Shown: one piece after another, positions 61,161 through 64,000 of the stretch | Numbering within the stretch: the first letter of the stretch is position 1 | Layout: every line of letters starts with the position of its first letter | Source of the DNA: CALKZN01 sp050633585 | GTDB lineage: Bacteria > Pseudomonadota > Gammaproteobacteria > Arenicellales > Arenicellaceae | DNA: 64,000 bases | Assembly (NCBI GenBank): GCA_050633585.1 | Contig: JBOEGT010000018.1 | Location: forward strand, 1 to 64,000 | Direction of reading: 5' to 3' | Notes under the pieces: model-generated | Databases searched by the model: none | Told to the model about the DNA's origin: nothing | What the model saw: only the letters and a program-made list of their open reading frames with translations | Made by a program: the position numbers and the translations under genes

Positions 61161-61877
61161 TTACGCCGTCTCACGATCTTGGCGAAGTACTACAAATAGT
61201 GAAAAGTAAGGGCCTGATTCATCTTCAAGCAAGCGAACATCTTGCTGAATCGCTTCATTGTCACGACCGATATACTCTAAATAGGTCGCGTCATCTTCTC
61301 GGCCACTAGCTGCTAATGCCGACAGAATTTTTTGCCGTGAACGTCCAGCCTTCATAATGACCACGCTATCATGCGCTTGCAAGGCTGACTCTAATTGCTC
61401 AGCGGTGTGTCGACCGCTGACAACAGCGAAAGATTCCTGTAACACAGTGAGTGGTAACTGCAAGGCAGATGACGCGGCATGGACAGATGAAATACCTGGC
61501 ACTACTTGGCACGTATTTTCTGCTTGTAAACGCTCTAGTAAATACGTGAATGAACCAAAAAACAATGGATCACCTTCACATAGAAACACCACTGTTTTTC
61601 CTGCATCTATCGCATTTTGGATTTCCAGCGCCGCCGAATCGTAGACGTTATTCGCCACTTTTCGATCAAAGCTCATAGGCATGATAACAGGAATAAACGA
61701 TTGCGGTTTAGTGGCTGTCGCTATCGCTTGTGCCGCAATTGTTTTGGATTGAGATTGGCTATTCTCACCTTCCAAATAACTAATAACATCGGCATTTTGT
61801 ATGAACCGAAGCGCCTTTAAGGTTAATAGTTCTGGATCACCGGGGCCTACGCCTACACCTATGAATTGAGCTTTCAT
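61161..61877 (-). CDS. cobI: Precorrin-2 C20-methyltransferase
   Basis: A 238-residue methyltransferase. 'FIGVGVGPGDPELLTLKALRFIQNADVISYLEGE' at the N-terminus, 'VVFLCEGDPLFFGSFTYLLERLQAENTCQVVPGISSVHAASSALQLPL' in the middle and 'SVVIMKAGRSRQKIL' are the CobI/CbiL signature. It methylates C20 of precorrin-2 from sirohydrochlorin-type precursors. It lies 10 bases downstream of cobL. Confidence 0.96.
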   Translation of the reverse strand: MKAQFIGVGVGPGDPELLTLKALRFIQNADVISYLEGENSQSQSKTIAAQAIATATKPQSFIPVIMPMSFDRKVANNVYDSAALEIQNAIDAGKTVVFLCEGDPLFFGSFTYLLERLQAENTCQVVPGISSVHAASSALQLPLTVLQESFAVVSGRHTAEQLESALQAHDSVVIMKAGRSRQKILSALAASGREDDATYLEYIGRDNEAIQQDVRLLEDESGPYFSLFVVLRQDRETA

Positions 61878-61887
61878 GTTTCTTTGC

Positions 61888-63156
61888 CTACGCCTTCTTG
61901 AACTTAAACACTTCCACCGGAAGTTTAGCGGTGTAATCTAACTCAGTGTCTTTGAACTGTCCACGTTTTACAGACACTTCGACCACCTCTACATCCGAGA
62001 TAGCCTTAGACGAAACGCTCATCGCAAACTCTTGAAGCGCCCGTTTTGTTTTTTCGACAACCGCGCTCACAACCAATAAACCACCGGTTGGCAACCGAGG
62101 CCACACAATCTCTAACAGTGCATTCATGTCGCCTCCGCTTCCCCCGATAAAGACTTTATTCGGCACAGGCAAATCCGTTAAACATTCAGGCGCATGACCA
62201 TGAATGAGGTGTAAATTCTTCACCACACCAAAACGTTTTTGGTTCGCCAGCAAATGCGTTAAACGTTCTTCATGGCATTCTACGGCGTAGACTGACACTT
62301 GGTCATTCCAATAAGACAGCTCGATTGAGACACCTCCACACCCCGCACCAACATCCCAAATTACGTCGTAATTGGCTGGTTGAAGCAACGATAAAATACA
62401 CAAACGCACTTCTCTTTTAGTGATCATGCCCTTACCAGCTTCAACTCCCGTGATGTAAGACGTATCTGGAATACCAGGAAACTCAGGCAAAATACCACCC
62501 GCTCCTTTGACATCAATCACACTGACATGTAATGGCTCAAAACTTTCCGCTTTATCTAGCAATTGCGCTACCGAAAAAGTTCGTATTCGTTCATGTAGAT
62601 AACTTAAATTTTCGAGGACTGTGATTGTCGATTCGTCAAAACCAGTTTCCAAACATTCACGCGCCAACGCTTGAGGTTGGCTAAATTTATCTGTCAGAAT
62701 TAACAATTTTGTTGCGTTTTTAAGCTTGGTTCGCAACGACGCTAGAGGCCTGCCATGCAAGCTGAGCACCGTGACATCTTGCATCGACATCGCCAAGCGG
62801 TGACACGCCATTTGAATGCTAGAAATGGCGGGATAAAACCTTAATTGCGATTGCTCGAAGTGTTGAGAAAACCAGCGCCCGATTCCGTAATGCAAAGGAT
62901 CTCCTGAAGCCAGAACCACAATCGCATGCTGCTCACCATCGGATCGTTCAACAGACAACTCCTCGATGAGTGATTTTAGCTCAGCAAGTTTTGGCAGCTT
63001 ATGCAGGCTTGTTTCAGAATTCGCCATTAAGTGGGGTTTCACAATATCCAATTGCCGCTCTGAACCAATCACTGCACTCGCATGCTGCACCGCAAGGAGT
63101 GCATCTCCAACCAAGTCGGATGTTTGAGTCACACCAATAATATGAATGTTTATCAC
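61888..63156 (-). CDS. cobL: Precorrin-6Y C5,15-methyltransferase (CbiE-CbiT fusion)
   Basis: A 422-residue bifunctional enzyme. The CbiE part (1-210) has 'IHIIGVTQTSDLVGDALLAVQHASAVIGSERQL', 'VVLASGDPLHYGIGRWFSQHF' and 'FYPAISSIQMACHRLAMSMQDVTVLSLHGRP'. The CbiT part (235-422) has 'GKGMITKREVRLCILSLLQPANYDVIWDVGAGCGGVSIELSYW' (SAM motif I), and 'KVFIGGSGGDMNALLEIVWPRL'. It methylates C5 and C15 and decarboxylates the acetate side chain. The fused form is usual in proteobacteria. Between cobH and cobI. Confidence 0.96.
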   Translation of the reverse strand: MINIHIIGVTQTSDLVGDALLAVQHASAVIGSERQLDIVKPHLMANSETSLHKLPKLAELKSLIEELSVERSDGEQHAIVVLASGDPLHYGIGRWFSQHFEQSQLRFYPAISSIQMACHRLAMSMQDVTVLSLHGRPLASLRTKLKNATKLLILTDKFSQPQALARECLETGFDESTITVLENLSYLHERIRTFSVAQLLDKAESFEPLHVSVIDVKGAGGILPEFPGIPDTSYITGVEAGKGMITKREVRLCILSLLQPANYDVIWDVGAGCGGVSIELSYWNDQVSVYAVECHEERLTHLLANQKRFGVVKNLHLIHGHAPECLTDLPVPNKVFIGGSGGDMNALLEIVWPRLPTGGLLVVSAVVEKTKRALQEFAMSVSSKAISDVEVVEVSVKRGQFKDTELDYTAKLPVEVFKFKKA

Positions 63157-63184
63157 TTGTTCTCAGTTTGGATTAATCATCAAT

Positions 63185-63838
63185 TTAATAGTATTCACCG
63201 TGATTGCAACGCAGCAGGGCATTGCATGTCGCCGACGTGACCGCGCTGCCGCCTTCACGGCCAAGTAACGTAATACATTCAACGCCCAAGCGTTGGTGGT
63301 TATCCCATAATGCTTGCTTTGATTCTGCGGCGCCCACAAAGCCCACGGGCATGCCAACAATCAATGCAGGTTTCGGGCACCCCTCTTCTAGCATTTCTAA
63401 CAAACGAAACAGCGCGGTGGGTGCATTGCCGATCAGCACGACACTGTTTTCAAGGGTATCCTGCCATAGCTCTAGTGCAGCCATAGTTCTAGTACCTTTT
63501 CGTTCAGCTGTGATTTTGGCCGTTCTTGCATCATTCAAAAAACACAATGGTTCTTGCTGAATCATGCGTTTGGTCACGCCTTGTTTCACCATCTCAACAT
63601 CGCACAGAATAGAATGGTTTTCGGCGAGCGATTGCAAACCTCGTTGACAAGCATTCTGACTAAAACGCACATTGTTTGACAAATGCGGCAAACCAATACT
63701 GTGAACAATACGCATGATGACTTGTTGTTCTTCGCGGCTATAATGATAATCAGGGTTATCCAATTCAGTTAATTGACGGATTTGCCGAAAGCTTTCACTC
63801 TCTATCGCCTTTGGGTTTATTTCATAGTCAAACGGCAT
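63185..63838 (-). CDS. cobH: Precorrin-8X methylmutase
   Basis: A 217-residue methylmutase moving the methyl group from C11 to C12. The catalytic His46 is in 'IMRIVHSIGLPHLSNNVRFS'. 'CDVEMVKQGVTKRMI' and 'VVLIGNAPTALFRLLEMLEEGCPKPALIVGMPVGFVGAAESKQAL' are CobH/CbiC hallmarks, and 'GREGGSAVTSATCNALLR' ends the domain. It lies 28 bases upstream of cobL. The ribosome-binding site is not obvious. Confidence 0.97.
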   Translation of the reverse strand: MPFDYEINPKAIESESFRQIRQLTELDNPDYHYSREEQQVIMRIVHSIGLPHLSNNVRFSQNACQRGLQSLAENHSILCDVEMVKQGVTKRMIQQEPLCFLNDARTAKITAERKGTRTMAALELWQDTLENSVVLIGNAPTALFRLLEMLEEGCPKPALIVGMPVGFVGAAESKQALWDNHQRLGVECITLLGREGGSAVTSATCNALLRCNHGEYY

Positions 63839-63883
63839 GGTATTAATGTGTCTTGTTAAAATGATTATTCTTGATCACTATGT

Positions 63884-64000
63884 CTATGTATGAGCCTGAC
63901 GAAAGTACGCCAAAATATCGGCTTCGCACATGGCAAGATTAGAAAAAAAACGTTGCTCATTTAGCTTAGCAGAGCAATTGCTAGAGCCATTTATCTGGTT
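63884..64000 (-). CDS. 3' end of an upstream cobalamin-operon gene (truncated by window edge)
   Basis: A minus-strand frame open from the last base of the window down to a TAG at 63884-63886 encodes 38 C-terminal residues ('NQINGSSNCSAKLNEQRFFSNLAMCEADILAYFRQAHT'). It ends 45 bases before the cobH ATG, in the same direction, and is therefore likely to be the preceding operon gene. By the common gene order cobG is a candidate, but these residues are not diagnostic and I do not name it. Confidence 0.5.
   Translation of the reverse strand, partial: NQINGSSNCSAKLNEQRFFSNLAMCEADILAYFRQAHT

Overview
The window reads as a chromosomal segment of an AT-leaning, probably marine gammaproteobacterium. 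Supporting this are the Pseudomonas-like order fagA-fumC-orfX next to a superoxide dismutase gene, several TonB-dependent receptors, a CobN-type cobalamin pathway and classical 19-bp Fur boxes. I saw no rRNA, tRNA, CRISPR array or intact insertion sequence. Genus cannot be assigned from what is visible.

Region 1 (1-13,900) is mixed: a truncated ricin-type lectin protein, a SOUL lipoprotein, a SAM methyltransferase, an MsbA-like ABC exporter, and a MarR-controlled envelope operon (RND/MMPL exporter, LolA-like protein, DUF1302 outer-membrane protein). A perfect 12-bp palindrome lies in both MarR-linked promoters. A decayed copy of the 3' end of cobN sits beyond marR, followed by a large gingipain-type (C25) peptidase.

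Region 2 (14,131-17,480) is a six-gene minus-strand operon: fagA-like, fumC, orfX-like, a small His-rich membrane protein, nickel superoxide dismutase (sodN) and its maturation protease (sodX). Its promoter has a Fur box over the -10 element. In Pseudomonas the equivalent operon carries a manganese SOD; here a nickel SOD takes that place.

Region 3 (17,656-41,280) is a metallophore island. A Fur/AraC-linked uptake module (TonB receptor, FptX/RhtX-like permease, FAD monooxygenase) sits beside a larger thiocarboxylate-type biosynthesis cluster: MoeB-rhodanese, JAMM protease, ThiS/MoaD carrier, CoA transferase, AMP ligase, acyl-CoA dehydrogenase-like protein, a GH88-like protein, a C-S lyase-type PLP enzyme, a double OsmC protein, a flavoprotein, a methyltransferase, a second TonB receptor, an MFS exporter and a second Fur-linked AraC regulator. 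It resembles the pdt (pyridine dithiocarboxylate) and qbs (thioquinolobactin) families but has extra parts. One 14-bp motif occurs upstream of both main biosynthetic operons. This is the strongest candidate for a little-described system in the window.

Region 4 (41,307-48,136 and 58,610-64,000) is cobalamin synthesis: cobW-cobN, a His-rich cbiX, and an operon (unknown-cobH-cobL-cobI-cbiG-cobJ-cobM) cut by the right edge. It mixes aerobic-type and anaerobic-type enzymes. A 168-bp hairpin element lies between cobW and cbiX. Between the two cobalamin blocks (48,700-58,560) are lipoproteins, a Crp/Fnr regulator divergent from an SDR-DedA-linalool-dehydratase-like set, and an unrecognised 1,410-residue membrane protein.
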